Position numbers and translations under genes: made by a program. DNA of 64,000 nt from an uncultured Tateyamaria sp. (GTDB taxonomy: Bacteria > Pseudomonadota > Alphaproteobacteria > Rhodobacterales > Rhodobacteraceae): assembly GCA_947501275.1 (NCBI GenBank), contig CANMVD010000006.1:113028-177027 (forward strand), read 5' to 3'. The notes below the pieces were generated by a model. It did not search any database, had not been told where the DNA came from, and worked only from the letters and a program-made list of their open reading frames with translations. Below, in pieces: positions 1 to 8,522 of the stretch (the stretch's first letter is position 1; each line of letters starts with the position of its first letter).

Positions 1-254
1 GCCAGCACCTGGCTTTCATATTCGTGCGTCGCAATTGTCTCGGAAACCACTTTGATTTCCATGCCCTGATAAGGGCCTGCGGCATCCACAAAAAACTGCA
101 TTTCGGCTTCTTGTTCGGCACGCGACAGGACGGATACATCACCGATTTCACTGTCAAGGAATGCCTTGGCGGCATCCATGTCAGCAAGCACCGGCGTGCC
201 TATCATGCCAAGCGCGAGCACAATGGCCGTACTTGATCTAAACGAAAGTGTCAT
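1..254 (-). CDS. glpV: Glycerol ABC transporter substrate-binding protein, N-terminal part (cut by window edge)
   Basis: Only the first 84-85 codons are visible; the gene runs off the window. It starts with a Sec-type signal (MTLSFRSSTAIVLALG, cleavage probably after PVLA), followed by DMDAAKAFLDSEIGDVSVL and IKVVSETIATHEYES, which I recognise as the N-terminus of the large periplasmic binding protein of the rhizobial/roseobacter glycerol importer. It is the last visible gene of the glp operon, 78 bp after the DUF2160 gene. The AGGGAGGAAAG just upstream is a good ribosome binding site. The role, delivering glycerol to GlpP/GlpQ, comes from family knowledge plus the neighbours. Confidence 0.85.
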   Translation of the reverse strand, partial: MTLSFRSSTAIVLALGMIGTPVLADMDAAKAFLDSEIGDVSVLSRAEQEAEMQFFVDAAGPYQGMEIKVVSETIATHEYESQVL

Positions 255-332
255 TCTTTCCTCCCTATTGGAAATGACGTTTGTGATAAGGCGCGATACA
301 GAAGCAGACCCCCGCTGCGCGCCACCCTCTCC

Positions 333-605
333 TCACACCCAGCGGAACACCGCGACTGCGTAGATAAGGCAGACTATCAGCGCGAAGGGTTGGTTCGCAC
401 CGACCACTCCCAACCATGCCAAATTGATAAAGGCAGAGCCGAGTAGTGTGATGAAGAGACGATCGCCGCGCGTCGTCTCGATACGCAAAACCCCTTTGCG
501 GGGTGTTTCGGGAAACTTGATCGCAAGCACCGTGAACACCGTCAGGATGCAGGCGATGACGATAAAGAAGATCGCCGTGGGCCATGTCCAAGCCATCCAA
601 GCCAT
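333..605 (-). CDS. glpU: DUF2160 small membrane protein of the glycerol transporter
   Basis: A 90-aa protein with two or three hydrophobic segments (about residues 9-28, 50-68 and 72-87) and a short basic loop, FPETPRKGVLRIETTRGDR. This matches the DUF2160 family, which is found almost only between glpQ and glpV in alphaproteobacterial glycerol ABC operons. It lies 30 bp downstream of glpQ on the same strand. Its exact role in transport is unknown; it is probably an accessory membrane subunit. The symbol follows the rhizobial GlpSTPQUV naming. Confidence 0.8.
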   Translation of the reverse strand: MAWMAWTWPTAIFFIVIACILTVFTVLAIKFPETPRKGVLRIETTRGDRLFITLLGSAFINLAWLGVVGANQPFALIVCLIYAVAVFRWV

Positions 606-635
606 GTCAGTCTCCTTTGTTGTGTTGCAGCGCCA

Positions 636-1469
636 TTACACGCGCCCCAGGGCAAAGCCCTTGGCGATGTAATTTCGCACGAAGTAGATAACCAAAGCGC
701 CCGGCACGATGGTCAGCACACCCGCCGCCGCCAGCACACCCCAGTCGATGCCCGCCGCCCCTTGGGTCCGCGTCATGATCGCCGAGATCGGTTTGGCATC
801 CACGGTTGTGAGCGTCCGGCTCAGCAGCAATTCGACCCACGAGAACATGAAGCAGAAGAACGCCGCGACCCCGATGCCCGACGCGATCAAGGGCATGAAG
901 ATCTTCACGAAAAAGCGCCCGAAACTGTAGCCATCAATATAGGCGGTTTCGTCGATCTCCTTGGGCACGCCGCGCATGAACCCTTCGAGAATCCAGACAG
1001 CCAGCGGCACGTTGAACAGGCAATGCGCCAGTGCCACGGCAATATGCGTGTCAAACAGGCCAACAGACGAATAAAGCTGAAAGAACGGCAGCGCAAAAAC
1101 AGCAGGCGGCGCCATACGGTTTGTCAGCAACCAGAAGAACAGGTGCTTGTCCCCCATGAAGTGATACCGGCTGAAGGCATAGGCCGCAGGCAGGGCCACG
1201 GCGAGGCTGATCACCGTATTCATCACCACGTAGATGATCGAGTTGATATAGCCGCTGTACCATGCCGGGTCTGTCAGGATCGTAGCGTAGTTCGAAAACG
1301 TCAGATCACGAGGCCAGAGCGTAAAGCTGTTCAACACCTCGGTGTTTGTCTTGAGGCTCATGTTGATCAGCCAATAGATCGGCAGCATCAGGAACAGCAG
1401 ATAAAGGGTCATCACAATGACAGATCCCTTGAGGCGGAAGCGCTTGCGCGGGGTCGATGCGTCAGCCAT
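636..1469 (-). CDS. glpQ: Glycerol ABC transporter permease GlpQ
   Basis: A 277-aa MalG-type inner-membrane permease with six hydrophobic segments. The cytoplasmic EAA loop is visible around EIDETAYIDGYSFGRFFVKIFMP, which couples to the ATPase subunits. An N-terminal basic tail (MADASTPRKRFRLKG) precedes the first membrane segment, YLLFLMLPIYWLIN. It begins 3 bp after the glpP stop, so translation is probably coupled. With GlpP it forms the translocation pore for glycerol. The substrate is inferred from the adjacent glpD and glpR and the family. Confidence 0.88.
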   Translation of the reverse strand: MADASTPRKRFRLKGSVIVMTLYLLFLMLPIYWLINMSLKTNTEVLNSFTLWPRDLTFSNYATILTDPAWYSGYINSIIYVVMNTVISLAVALPAAYAFSRYHFMGDKHLFFWLLTNRMAPPAVFALPFFQLYSSVGLFDTHIAVALAHCLFNVPLAVWILEGFMRGVPKEIDETAYIDGYSFGRFFVKIFMPLIASGIGVAAFFCFMFSWVELLLSRTLTTVDAKPISAIMTRTQGAAGIDWGVLAAAGVLTIVPGALVIYFVRNYIAKGFALGRV

Positions 1470-1472
1470 CCT

Positions 1473-2342
1473 TCAGCCCTCCTTCTTTTCGATAGTCGTC
1501 ATGACCGTGTAAAACACATAGGAAATCAACAGGATCACCAGATAATACATGATCGAGAAGGCCGCCGCAGGGCCCAGATCAAATTGACCAAGCGCCATCT
1601 TGACCAGATCAATCGACAGCAGCGTCGTGGCATTGCCCGGCCCGCCGCCGGTGACCACAAAGGGCTCGGTATAGATCATGAAACTGTCCATGAATCGCAG
1701 CAGGATCGCGATCATCAGCACGCCCATCATCTTGGGCAGCTCGATATAGCGGAACACGGCCCACCGGCTCGCCTGATCAATCTTGGCCGCCTGATAATAG
1801 GCATCGGGGATGGACTTGAGCCCGGCAAAGGCCAGCAGGGCCACAAGCGATGTCCAGTGCCACACGTCCATCACGATGATCGTGGCCCAAGCCGCAAAGG
1901 TATTCTGCGTGTAGTTGTACGAAATCCCGAGCGCATCAAGAGAGTAGCCCAACAGCCCGATGTCCACCCGGCCAAAGATCTGCCAGATCGTGCCAACCAC
2001 ATTCCACGGGATCAGCAGCGGCAGCGACATCAACACAAGGCAAAAGCTGGACCAGAAGCCGCTTTTGGGCATGTTCAGGGCCACAAAAACCCCCAAAGGC
2101 ACCTGAATGACGAGGATGATCGCAGAGAACATCAACTGCCGTCCCAACGCATCCCACATCCGGTCGGATTCAAGCATCTCGGCAAACCACTCCAGCCCCG
2201 CCCAGAAAAAGACGTTCTGACCAAAGGTGTCCTGCACCGAGTAATTCACCACTGTCATCAACGGGATAACGGCGGAAAAGGCCACGAGGATCAGCACCGG
2301 CAGGATGAGGAACCAAGCCTTTTGATTTACTGTCTTTTCCAT
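1473..2342 (-). CDS. glpP: Glycerol ABC transporter permease GlpP
   Basis: A 289-aa MalF/UgpA-type permease. It has an N-terminal membrane segment (AWFLILPVLILVAFSAVIP) and five further hydrophobic stretches. The EAA motif region reads SIPDAYYQAAKIDQASRWA. The start codon overlaps the last base of the glpT stop (shared position 2342), a translationally coupled arrangement. It partners GlpQ. The assignment to glycerol rests on the whole operon order glpD-S-T-P-Q-U-V, known from Rhizobium. Confidence 0.88.
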   Translation of the reverse strand: MEKTVNQKAWFLILPVLILVAFSAVIPLMTVVNYSVQDTFGQNVFFWAGLEWFAEMLESDRMWDALGRQLMFSAIILVIQVPLGVFVALNMPKSGFWSSFCLVLMSLPLLIPWNVVGTIWQIFGRVDIGLLGYSLDALGISYNYTQNTFAAWATIIVMDVWHWTSLVALLAFAGLKSIPDAYYQAAKIDQASRWAVFRYIELPKMMGVLMIAILLRFMDSFMIYTEPFVVTGGGPGNATTLLSIDLVKMALGQFDLGPAAAFSIMYYLVILLISYVFYTVMTTIEKKEG

Positions 2343-3418
2343 CAGGCGGCCTTTCCGGATGTCAGCCAGTCGTCCACGTAGACGTTCACGCGGGCTGGAT
2401 CGAAGGTGATGTTGGTCATGTCGGGCGAGATATTGTGATCTTCGTCCGCCAATATGTTGATGTCCGTGCCAAACAACTCGGCGCGCACAATCTTGTGGCG
2501 ACCCACATCCTCGACGCGGCGGACGGTCACGGGCAGGCCTGCGTCTTCGGTCAGGGTCACGAATTCGGGGCGCACGCCAATCTCAACCTTGCCGCTCAGG
2601 GCGTCATAGCCCTTGCCCAGATCGACTTGGGTGCCGTGCACCATTGCGCGGTCTCCCGCGACCTCCGCCGGGATCACGTTCATGCCGGGAGAACCAATAA
2701 AGTAGCCAACAAAAGTGTGCTGCGGCGTATCAAACAGCTCTTGCGGCGTGCCGATCTGAACCACCCGGCCATCATACATAACCACGACCTTGTCCGCGAA
2801 GGTCAGCGCCTCGGTCTGGTCGTGTGTCACGTAAATCATGGTGTGTCCGAATTCGTGGTGCAGCGATTTCAACTGCGTGCGCAATTCCCACTTCATGTGG
2901 GGGTCGATCACCGTCAGGGGTTCGTCAAACAACAGCGCGTTCACGTCCTCGCGCACCATACCCCGCCCAAGCGAGATCTTTTGCTTGGCATCCGCCGTCA
3001 AACCGCGCGCGCGCTTGTCCAACTCGGCTTCCATCCCGATCATGGCGCCAATCTGTTGCACCCGATCTGCGATGTATTTGGGATCAGCGCCCCGGTTCTT
3101 GAGAGGGAAGGCAAGGTTGGCCCGCACCGTCATGGTGTCATAGACCACCGGAAACTGAAAAACCTGCGCGATATTGCGATCGGCTGTCGTGGCCTGCGTC
3201 ACATCCTTGTCGTCAAACAGGATGCGGCCCTGACTGGGGTGCAAGAGCCCAGAAATTATGTTGAGCAACGTCGACTTGCCGCAACCAGACGACCCCAAAA
3301 GGGCATAGGCCTCCCCGTCTGACCAGACGTGGTTAAGCTCTTTCAATGCAAAGTCATCTTCGGACTTCGGATTGGGATAGTAAGAATGTGCAAGGTTATC
3401 GAGGGTGATCTTAGCCAT
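2342..3418 (-). CDS. glpT: Glycerol ABC transporter ATPase GlpT (degenerate signature motif)
   Basis: A 358-aa ABC ATPase of the MalK/UgpC shape: nucleotide-binding domain to about residue 235, then a C-terminal TOBE regulatory region. Walker A is GSSGCGKST and Walker B ALLFDEPLTVIDP. The ABC signature expected as LSGGQ is replaced by LTADAKQK, so one of the two composite ATP sites of the GlpS-GlpT pair may be weak or inactive. It starts 12 bp after the glpS stop and is coupled to glpP. Start at 3418 gives MAKITLDNLAHSY, the usual N-terminus. Confidence 0.88.
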   Translation of the reverse strand: MAKITLDNLAHSYYPNPKSEDDFALKELNHVWSDGEAYALLGSSGCGKSTLLNIISGLLHPSQGRILFDDKDVTQATTADRNIAQVFQFPVVYDTMTVRANLAFPLKNRGADPKYIADRVQQIGAMIGMEAELDKRARGLTADAKQKISLGRGMVREDVNALLFDEPLTVIDPHMKWELRTQLKSLHHEFGHTMIYVTHDQTEALTFADKVVVMYDGRVVQIGTPQELFDTPQHTFVGYFIGSPGMNVIPAEVAGDRAMVHGTQVDLGKGYDALSGKVEIGVRPEFVTLTEDAGLPVTVRRVEDVGRHKIVRAELFGTDINILADEDHNISPDMTNITFDPARVNVYVDDWLTSGKAA

Positions 3419-3430
3419 TGGTTTGCCCTC

Positions 3431-4519
3431 TCACGCGGCCTGCGCATAGGCGGCCGGAGCCACCAGATCGCCGGATTCGCTGAAAATATAGATATGGCGC
3501 GGGTCAATATGGACATCGAGTGCAGCGCCAAGTTCAAGGTTGTGGATGCCGTGCACCAGACCCACCCAGGTCTCGCCATGATGTGCGAGGTGGATGAAAG
3601 TTTCAGATCCCGTCAACTCGGTCACATTCAACGTCGTGGCAAAGGTCAACGCATCGGAACCGTTGGACTGCAACTCGACATGGTTGGGGCGAAAGCCCGC
3701 CAGAAACTGACCATCCGGCAAGGCGGAAAGCGCGCCACTGGCAGTGGCAGACTGCCCGTCGCCAAACGTGATCTTGCTACCTGACTTGCTGACCTTCAGG
3801 AAATTCATCGGCGGATCGCTGAACACACGGGCCGTTGTGGCGTCTGCAGGCTGGCGGTAGACGTCCGGCGTCAACCCGAACTGTCGCACCCGCCCTTCCC
3901 ACAAAGCAGCGGTATTGCCGCCCAACAGCAGCGCCTCTTCAGGTTCGGTCGTGGCATAGACAAAGATAGACCCCGCCTCTTCAAAAATCTTGGGGATCTC
4001 GACGCGCAATTCCTCGCGTAGTTTGTAGTCGAGGTTGGCCAGTGGTTCGTCCAACAGGACCAAACCGGCGTCCTTGACCAAGGCACGCGCCAAGGCACAG
4101 CGCTGTTGCTGCCCGCCCGACAATTCAAGTGGCTTGCGATCCAGCATAGGCGACAGTTGCATCAGCTCCGCCGCCTTGCGCACAGCGACATCGACGTCGG
4201 CACCGGATTTGCGCATCAGCCGCAAAGGTGAGGCAATGTTGTCGTAGACTGTCATCGATGGGTAGTTGATGAACTGCTGGTACACCATGGCGACCTTGCG
4301 ATCCTGCACCCGCATCCCCGTCACATCCTCGCCCTGCCAGAACACCTGCCCGGTCGTGGGCACATCCAGACCAGCCATCAACCGCATCAGCGATGTCTTG
4401 CCAGACTGTGTGGGCCCAAGCAGAACGTTCATTGTTCCTTTGTTCAGGGTCAGGTCCGTGGGGTGGATATGGGTCTGGCCCTCTACCACCTTCGAGACGT
4501 TGCGCAGTTCCAGTGTCAT
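3431..4519 (-). CDS. glpS: Glycerol ABC transporter ATPase GlpS
   Basis: A 362-aa ABC ATPase with Walker A (GPTQSGKTS), a canonical LSGGQQQR signature, Walker B (LVLLDEPLANLD) and a C-terminal TOBE-like region. Start chosen at 4519 (MTLELRNVSKVVEG), just after the glpD stop; a longer reading adds 12 residues that overlap glpD. It likely forms a heterodimer with GlpT, supplying the intact signature motif. Membership in the glycerol importer is from operon context and family resemblance. Confidence 0.88.
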   Translation of the reverse strand: MTLELRNVSKVVEGQTHIHPTDLTLNKGTMNVLLGPTQSGKTSLMRLMAGLDVPTTGQVFWQGEDVTGMRVQDRKVAMVYQQFINYPSMTVYDNIASPLRLMRKSGADVDVAVRKAAELMQLSPMLDRKPLELSGGQQQRCALARALVKDAGLVLLDEPLANLDYKLREELRVEIPKIFEEAGSIFVYATTEPEEALLLGGNTAALWEGRVRQFGLTPDVYRQPADATTARVFSDPPMNFLKVSKSGSKITFGDGQSATASGALSALPDGQFLAGFRPNHVELQSNGSDALTFATTLNVTELTGSETFIHLAHHGETWVGLVHGIHNLELGAALDVHIDPRHIYIFSESGDLVAPAAYAQAA

Positions 4520-4529
4520 TGTCCGTCCC

Positions 4530-6119
4530 TTACTCAGCCGCCGCAGTGGCTGCATTCTGCTGCAGGTAGGTTTTCATCCATGCATCCAGCGTCGCAATCT
4601 GCTCTGCCGTCATGCGCAAACCCAGCTTTGATCGTCGCCACACGACATCACTGGCTTCGCGGGCGTATTCGTTACGGATCAACCATGTGACTTCGCGCTC
4701 GCTCAGCGTGGCCCCAAAGTCTTCTCCCAGATCCTGTTGCGAAGTCGCATCGCCAAGGATCGCGTCCACTTCGCTGCCATAGGCCCGCACAAGACGCTGC
4801 GCCCAAGGTCGCGTAAGGAACGGACATTTAGATTGCGCCGCAGCAATCAGGTCCTCAACTCCGTCGACTGGAAAATCCCCACCGGGCAGGGCCACCCCTG
4901 CGGTCCATGGTTTTGCCAGAGTTGGAAATGCTGCCCCAATCTCTTCCAGTGCGCTTTCGGCAAGGCGGCGATAGGTGGTAATCTTGCCACCAAAAATATT
5001 GAGCGCTGGCGCGCCTCGGCTTTTGTCGAATTTCAGTACATAATCGCGCGTCGCCGCTGAGGCGCTGCTTGCGCCATCATCATAAAGCGGGCGCACCCCC
5101 GAATAGGTCCATACGATGTCCGAGGAGTCAATGGGTTTGGCCAGATATGCATTGATGAACTTGAGCAGGTAGTCGCGTTCAGCTGGGGTGCATTCCGGTT
5201 TTTGCGATGGGTCTTCGTGGTCCGTATCCGTGGTCCCGATCAGGGTGTAATCCGTCTCGTAGGGAATGGCGAAGATGATCCGCCCGTCCGTGCCTTGGAA
5301 AAAGTAGCACTTGTCATGATCAAACAGCCGCTCCGTCACGATATGACTGCCGCGCACCAGACGAACGGTGTCTTGCTGATTGCTTTTCAGCGTCCCGCGC
5401 AAAACATCCCCAACCCATGGGCCAGCTGCATTCACAACCATCTTGGCCGTCACGGTCGATGTCTCGCCAGTGGTGGTACTTTGCATCTCCACCGTCCAGA
5501 TGCCGTCTGTCACGCTGGCGCTGGTCACCTTTTCACGGGTGCGGATGGACGCGCCGCGTTTTTCGGCGTCTCGGGCGTTCAACACCACAAGGCGCGAATC
5601 CTCGACCCAGCAATCGGAATACTCGTAGGCCTTTTCAAACCGAGCCGCCAACGGAGCACCTTCGGGCCCGGTGCGCAAATCGATACTTTTGGTGCCGGGC
5701 AAGATCTCGCGGCCACCAAGGTTGTCATAGAGAAATAGCCCCAACCGGATCAGCCATGCAGGCCGACGCCCTTTCATCCAAGGCATGATGATGTTGAGCA
5801 GTTTCGAGGTCGGCGTGCTCAGATCAAATCGCATACTGTTGTGATAGGGCAGAACAAAACGCATCGGCCACGCGATGTGCGGCATCGCCTTGAGCAGGGT
5901 CTCCCGCTCGATCAGCGCCTCGCGCACAAGACGGAACTCAAAGTATTCCAGATAGCGCAGGCCCCCATGAAACAGCTTGGTCGAAGATGCAGACGTGGCT
6001 GAACCGAGGTCGTTCATTTCCGCCAGACAGACCGACAGACCACGACCGCTTGCATCGCGCGCAATGCCGCATCCGTTGATGCCGCCGCCGATAATCAGCA
6101 GATCGAAATCCGGTGTCAT
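4530..6119 (-). CDS. glpD: FAD-dependent glycerol-3-phosphate dehydrogenase
   Basis: A 529-aa flavoprotein of the DAO superfamily. The N-terminus DFDLLIIGGGINGCGIARDASGR holds the GxGxxG FAD-binding fold; SATSASSTKLFHGGLRYLE is the GlpD signature; GTTDTDHEDP and NIFGGKITTYRRLAE are conserved GlpD blocks. The enzyme oxidises sn-glycerol-3-phosphate to dihydroxyacetone phosphate, passing electrons to quinone at the membrane. Start set at 6119 (MTPDFDLL). It is the first gene of the operon; the phosphorylating kinase GlpK is not in the window and may lie beyond glpV. Confidence 0.95.
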   Translation of the reverse strand: MTPDFDLLIIGGGINGCGIARDASGRGLSVCLAEMNDLGSATSASSTKLFHGGLRYLEYFEFRLVREALIERETLLKAMPHIAWPMRFVLPYHNSMRFDLSTPTSKLLNIIMPWMKGRRPAWLIRLGLFLYDNLGGREILPGTKSIDLRTGPEGAPLAARFEKAYEYSDCWVEDSRLVVLNARDAEKRGASIRTREKVTSASVTDGIWTVEMQSTTTGETSTVTAKMVVNAAGPWVGDVLRGTLKSNQQDTVRLVRGSHIVTERLFDHDKCYFFQGTDGRIIFAIPYETDYTLIGTTDTDHEDPSQKPECTPAERDYLLKFINAYLAKPIDSSDIVWTYSGVRPLYDDGASSASAATRDYVLKFDKSRGAPALNIFGGKITTYRRLAESALEEIGAAFPTLAKPWTAGVALPGGDFPVDGVEDLIAAAQSKCPFLTRPWAQRLVRAYGSEVDAILGDATSQQDLGEDFGATLSEREVTWLIRNEYAREASDVVWRRSKLGLRMTAEQIATLDAWMKTYLQQNAATAAAE

Positions 6120-6191
6120 GAAAACGTCCCCCCACAAGCCTCCACTTGCGATTGAAAGGTTGACCCAAAATGGATCACAAAGGAAGAGGAA

Positions 6192-6243
6192 AATGTTCGT
6201 TTGTGATCGTTTTTGTCCATATCTCTGAAATCAAACGAAAATA
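6192..6243. promoter_or_regulatory. Pair of GlpR-like operator half-sites in the glpD-glpR divergent region
   Basis: AATGTTCGTT at 6192-6201 matches the E. coli GlpR consensus WATGTTCGWT in all ten positions. AACGAAAATA at 6234-6243 is the same motif inverted with one mismatch (consensus AWCGAACATW). They lie about 70-120 bp upstream of glpD and 110-160 bp upstream of glpR, the right place for a DeoR-type repressor controlling both. Binding is inferred, not shown. Confidence 0.6.
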
Positions 6244-6355
6244 AACGTTTCAAAAATGCGCCCACCTCACCAGAACCACCCAGCAACGTCTCCAGCCTGT
6301 TCACAAAATGCGCCCCGTTCTGGCGATTGAAGAAAACTTGGGGCAGGATAGCAAA

Positions 6356-7114
6356 ATGGTTCAGACGTTACGCAAACCCGAGATCATCAACATCGCCCGC
6401 CGCGAGGGCAAGGTCACCGTCGACGGATTGGTTGGCTATTTCGGCGTGACTCCGCAAACCATACGGCGCGACTTGACAGATCTGGCCGAGTCCGGCCAGC
6501 TGGAACGGGTGCACGGCGGGGCCATTCTGCCCTCGACGACAGTGAACATCGGCTACAGCGAACGGCGTGAACTCAACCAGTCCACCAAGGTCGACATCGC
6601 CCGCGCCTGCGCCCGTCAGATCCCAAATGACTGCTCGCTGTTTCTCAACATTGGCACCACAACCGAAGCTGTGGCCGTCGAATTGCTTAATCATCAGGGG
6701 TTGCTGGTGGTCACCAACAACATGAACATCGCCAGCATTCTATCCGCCAATCCAGAGGTGGAAATCGTCGTAACCGGCGGACAGTTGCGCCGCTCGGACG
6801 GTGGGCTGATTGGGGATCTGACCAAAGCCACAATCCGCCAATTCCGCTTTGACTTTGCGGTGATCGGATGTTCGGCCTTGCGCGAAGATGGGGACATCCT
6901 CGACTTTGATATTCAGGAAGTCGGGGTGAGCAAAGCGATCATCGAACAAAGCGCCTCGGTCATTCTCGCCTCCGACAGCTCAAAATTCGAACGTAAAGCC
7001 CCCGCGCGCATCGCTTCGATCAGCGAAGTCGACACTTTTGTGACGGATCGCGGCCTACCCGACGCCTGCGCACGGTTCTGTGCTGATGTCGGCACAAACC
7101 TGATCTACGCCTAA
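6356..7114 (+). CDS. glpR: DeoR-family glycerol-3-phosphate regulon repressor
   Basis: A 252-aa DeoR/GlpR regulator. The N-terminal helix-turn-helix covers about residues 6-55 (VDGLVGYFGVTPQTIRRDL), followed by the sugar-phosphate-sensing domain with NIGTTTEAVA and VVTGGQLRRSDGG. Start at 6356 (MVQTLRKPEIINIARREGK) has GGGGCAGGA just upstream and matches family N-termini; the longer start at 6308 adds 16 residues of poor quality. It is divergent from glpD and probably represses the glp operon until glycerol-3-phosphate binds. It ends 2 bp from the convergent coxG stop. Confidence 0.9.
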   Translation: MVQTLRKPEIINIARREGKVTVDGLVGYFGVTPQTIRRDLTDLAESGQLERVHGGAILPSTTVNIGYSERRELNQSTKVDIARACARQIPNDCSLFLNIGTTTEAVAVELLNHQGLLVVTNNMNIASILSANPEVEIVVTGGQLRRSDGGLIGDLTKATIRQFRFDFAVIGCSALREDGDILDFDIQEVGVSKAIIEQSASVILASDSSKFERKAPARIASISEVDTFVTDRGLPDACARFCADVGTNLIYA

Positions 7115-7116
7115 GA

Positions 7117-7569
7117 TCACGCTGCAACATCTTCATTGACGACATCTGCAAAGGATTTGAAGAACTTGGCCGCAAGTTTCTTGGCTGTGCTCTGGATCAA
7201 GCGGCTGCCCAATTGAGCCAGTTTGCCGCCAATCGCAGCCTTGGCGTCATAGCGCAGGATAGTACAGTCGCCATCCGCAGTCAGGGTCACATCCGCACCA
7301 CCCTTGGCATGGCCTGCAGCGCCGCCGTTCCCCTGCCCCGTCAGTGAAAACGCATCCGGCGCGCCCGCAGTGTCAAGCTGGACATCACCGGAAAACCGCG
7401 CCTTCACCGGCCCGACCTTGAGCACAACCTTCGCTTCCAGTTCGGTATCGGAATGTTTGATCAACTCTTCACATCCCGGAATACATTGCCGCAATATTTC
7501 CGGATCGTTCAGAGCCGCATAAACTCGGTCCTTGGGCGCATTGATGATGATTTCGTCTGACAGTTCCAT
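7117..7569 (-). CDS. coxG: CoxG, SRPBCC-fold CO dehydrogenase accessory protein
   Basis: A 150-aa CoxG-family protein: MELSDEIIINAPKDRVYAALNDPEILRQCIPGCEEL opens a hydrophobic-pocket SRPBCC fold, and FSLTGQGNGGAAGHAKGGADVTL is a typical CoxG block. In Oligotropha, CoxG anchors CO dehydrogenase to the membrane and helps electron transfer. It is the last gene of the operon, 15 bp after orf47, with AAAGGA as ribosome binding site at good spacing. The convergent glpR stop is only 2 bp away, leaving no room for a separate terminator. Confidence 0.9.
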   Translation of the reverse strand: MELSDEIIINAPKDRVYAALNDPEILRQCIPGCEELIKHSDTELEAKVVLKVGPVKARFSGDVQLDTAGAPDAFSLTGQGNGGAAGHAKGGADVTLTADGDCTILRYDAKAAIGGKLAQLGSRLIQSTAKKLAAKFFKSFADVVNEDVAA

Positions 7570-7584
7570 GGAGTGAATCCTTTG

Positions 7585-7728
7585 CTAGCAACATGGGAAT
7601 TTGATCTGGGCAAGCTGCTCGGCCTGCTGTGGGGTCAGGGCCGTTTTGCGGCACAATCGCTTCAAGGCACGCCAATACCGCTTCATGTCCAGTGTGCCTG
7701 TTTTGCGGTCGTGATGGACCGGCATCAT
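7585..7728 (-). CDS. Small 47-aa protein between coxF and coxG (orf47)
   Basis: The reading frame MMPVHHDRKTGTLDMKRYWR... continues through a basic amphipathic stretch (ALKRLCRKTALTPQQAEQLAQ) and ends IKFPCC with a terminal cysteine pair. Its ATG shares the ATGA overlap with the coxF stop (7725-7728), which strongly suggests a coupled real gene; it ends 15 bp before coxG. A second start at residue 15 (MKRYWRAL) would leave 33 aa. The basic helix and CC tail could suit protein or metal binding, but that is a guess. Function unknown. Confidence 0.65.
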   Translation of the reverse strand: MMPVHHDRKTGTLDMKRYWRALKRLCRKTALTPQQAEQLAQIKFPCC

Positions 7729-8522
7729 GGCGCTCCCCCGGCCAAAGTACGGCGGCGTACGTGAACGAGTTCGGCAAGGATCGACAGTGCTATTTCCTCT
7801 GGGGTGACAGCGCCAATATCCAGCCCCGCAGGGGCCTTGACCCGCGCAATCTCCGAGCGGGGCAGCCCTGTCGCCTCCAGCTTGTCTGCAAGCGTGGCAA
7901 ATTTCCGGGCACTGCCGACAAATGCAATATGCGTCGCAGATGACCAGAGTGCCTGTTTTAACGCATCGACGTCACCTTGCCCCTGTGTTGCAATAACAAT
8001 GACCTGAGAAGAAGCAGTACCTGTCGCGGCATCTGCCGACGACACCTGTACCGCCGTCTCGGTCGCCCATTGGAATTGGGGTGCGAGCGTGTTCAGGGCC
8101 TGCGCAACGGGCGACGCACCGAGGATCACCAGTTGCGGCATGGGCAAGCACGGCTCGATAAAGATATCGACGGTTCCCCGCGACGGGCACCCGTTGCGCG
8201 CAAATGTCATGCCATCCACCTCGTCCCCGGCGGTCACGCCTTTTTCGGCCAGCAATTCTTCGGGCGCGACGGACACAAGTTGCGGTGTGCCCGCGCGCAA
8301 GGCTTCGAGCGCCGCGCGTTTCACGGCCCCCCTCGTACAGCCTCCACCCAACCAACCATGCAAAATGGTGCCATCTGCGCTCAACAAAGCCTTGGCGCCC
8401 GGTTTGGCCGCTGTCGCGCCTGCCGTGCGCACGATGGTGGCAAAAGCAAAGGGTTGCTGGCGCGCACGTAGTTCCTGCGCAGCATCAGCCAAGTCGGTCG
8501 ACAGAATTTCCGCTGGGGTCAT
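7725..8522 (-). CDS. coxF: CoxF / XdhC-family molybdenum cofactor insertion protein
   Basis: A 265-aa XdhC/CoxI-type protein. The N-terminal half carries FAFATIVRTAGATAAKPGAKALL and GWLGGGCTRGAVKRAA with the conserved GGC cysteine. The C-terminal half is the Rossmann-like XdhC domain (LVILGASPVAQALNTLAP; IAFVGSARKFATLADKL). Such proteins bind and help sulfurate the Mo cofactor before insertion into xanthine-dehydrogenase-type enzymes such as CoxL. It overlaps coxE by 4 bp upstream and orf47 by ATGA downstream. Confidence 0.88.
   Translation of the reverse strand: MTPAEILSTDLADAAQELRARQQPFAFATIVRTAGATAAKPGAKALLSADGTILHGWLGGGCTRGAVKRAALEALRAGTPQLVSVAPEELLAEKGVTAGDEVDGMTFARNGCPSRGTVDIFIEPCLPMPQLVILGASPVAQALNTLAPQFQWATETAVQVSSADAATGTASSQVIVIATQGQGDVDALKQALWSSATHIAFVGSARKFATLADKLEATGLPRSEIARVKAPAGLDIGAVTPEEIALSILAELVHVRRRTLAGGAP

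Noticed and set aside
762..2381. Long plus-strand frame (539 codons) antisense to glpQ/glpP
   Set aside because: It mirrors the GC-skewed third positions of the real genes on the other strand; composition is Arg/His/Gln-rich with no domain.
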